Program-made: the position numbers and the translations under genes
The notes under the pieces: model-generated
Databases searched by the model: none
The model's input: only the letters and a program-made list of their open reading frames with translations
Told to the model about the DNA's origin: nothing
NCBI GenBank assembly: GCA_013817115.1
Contig: JACDDG010000017.1
Span: 1-14,606, forward strand
From: Parachlamydiaceae bacterium
GTDB taxonomy: Bacteria; Chlamydiota; Chlamydiia; Chlamydiales; Parachlamydiaceae
Length of the DNA: 14,606 nt
Direction: 5' to 3'
Shown: piece after piece, positions 14,597 through 14,606 of the stretch
Layout: each line of letters opens with the position of its first letter
How positions within the stretch are numbered: the stretch's first letter is position 1

Positions 14597-14606
14597 CCGG
14601 GGCTTT

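Larger units (their letters stand above)
13462..14606. other. 1.1-kb region without an intact gene
   Basis: 13462-13680 is AT-rich upstream sequence. 13684-14050 shows several overlapping open frames on the minus strand, none with a start codon and ribosome-binding site, which suggests decayed coding or mobile DNA. 14082-14123 and 14537-14596 are strong palindromes. Between them, 14220-14330 has the partial inverted repeat CTGACAG/CTGTCAG. No tRNA, rRNA, tmRNA or RNase P RNA signature was found by eye. Confidence 0.7.

Noticed and set aside
13684..14606. CRISPR array or structural RNA gene (tmRNA, RNase P RNA) in the gene-free region
   Set aside because: No regularly spaced direct repeats and none of the conserved cores of these RNAs were found on reading both strands.

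Overview
The window is the S10-spc ribosomal protein super-operon of a bacterium that most resembles a chlamydia, probably an amoeba-associated (environmental) one. This rests on gene order and content (established knowledge plus inference): rplC-rplD-rplW-rplB-rpsS-rplV-rpsC-rplP-rpmC-rpsQ-rplN-rplX-rplE-rpsH-rplF-rplR-rpsE-rplO-secY-rpsM. There is no rpsJ before rplC, no rpsN between rplE and rpsH, no rpmD between rpsE and rplO, and no rpmJ between secY and rpsM. That set of absences is what I remember for Chlamydiae. No 16S or other marker is present, so genus and family stay open.

All genes lie on the minus strand, so transcription runs from high to low coordinates. Region 1 (1-10663) is the operon: 20 complete genes plus, very likely, the first codons of rpsK at the left edge. 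Genes are packed with short gaps, one ATGA stop/start overlap (rpsE/rplO) and one stop directly abutting a start (rplV/rpsC). The exceptions are three wider gaps that hold hairpins: rpsQ-rplN, rplF-rpsH and secY-rpsM. The products are the 50S and 30S assembly proteins plus SecY, the channel that inserts and exports proteins made by those ribosomes.

Region 2 (10664-13461) holds two genes not recognised by name. One is a 233-aa single-pass membrane protein with two tandem SLBB-like repeats. The other is a 394-aa helix-rich protein with hydrophobic segments, its own good promoter and a strong ribosome-binding site. The second occupies the neighbourhood that Cap1/CT529 holds in Chlamydia trachomatis (upstream of rplC), so it is a candidate inclusion-membrane or secreted protein. 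The 604-nt gap between them is rich in unusual sequence: a hairpin repeat shared with the secY-rpsM gap, a C-depleted purine-rich tract, a triple 8-nt repeat and a 21-bp-stem inverted repeat.

Region 3 (13462-14606) has no convincing intact gene. It contains possible remnants of a mobile element, a 16-bp-stem palindrome, and a 60-nt near-perfect palindrome at the right edge. The same 11-nt motif follows both palindromes. The most unusual material in the window is this set of structured repeats and the two unnamed membrane-associated proteins, not the operon.
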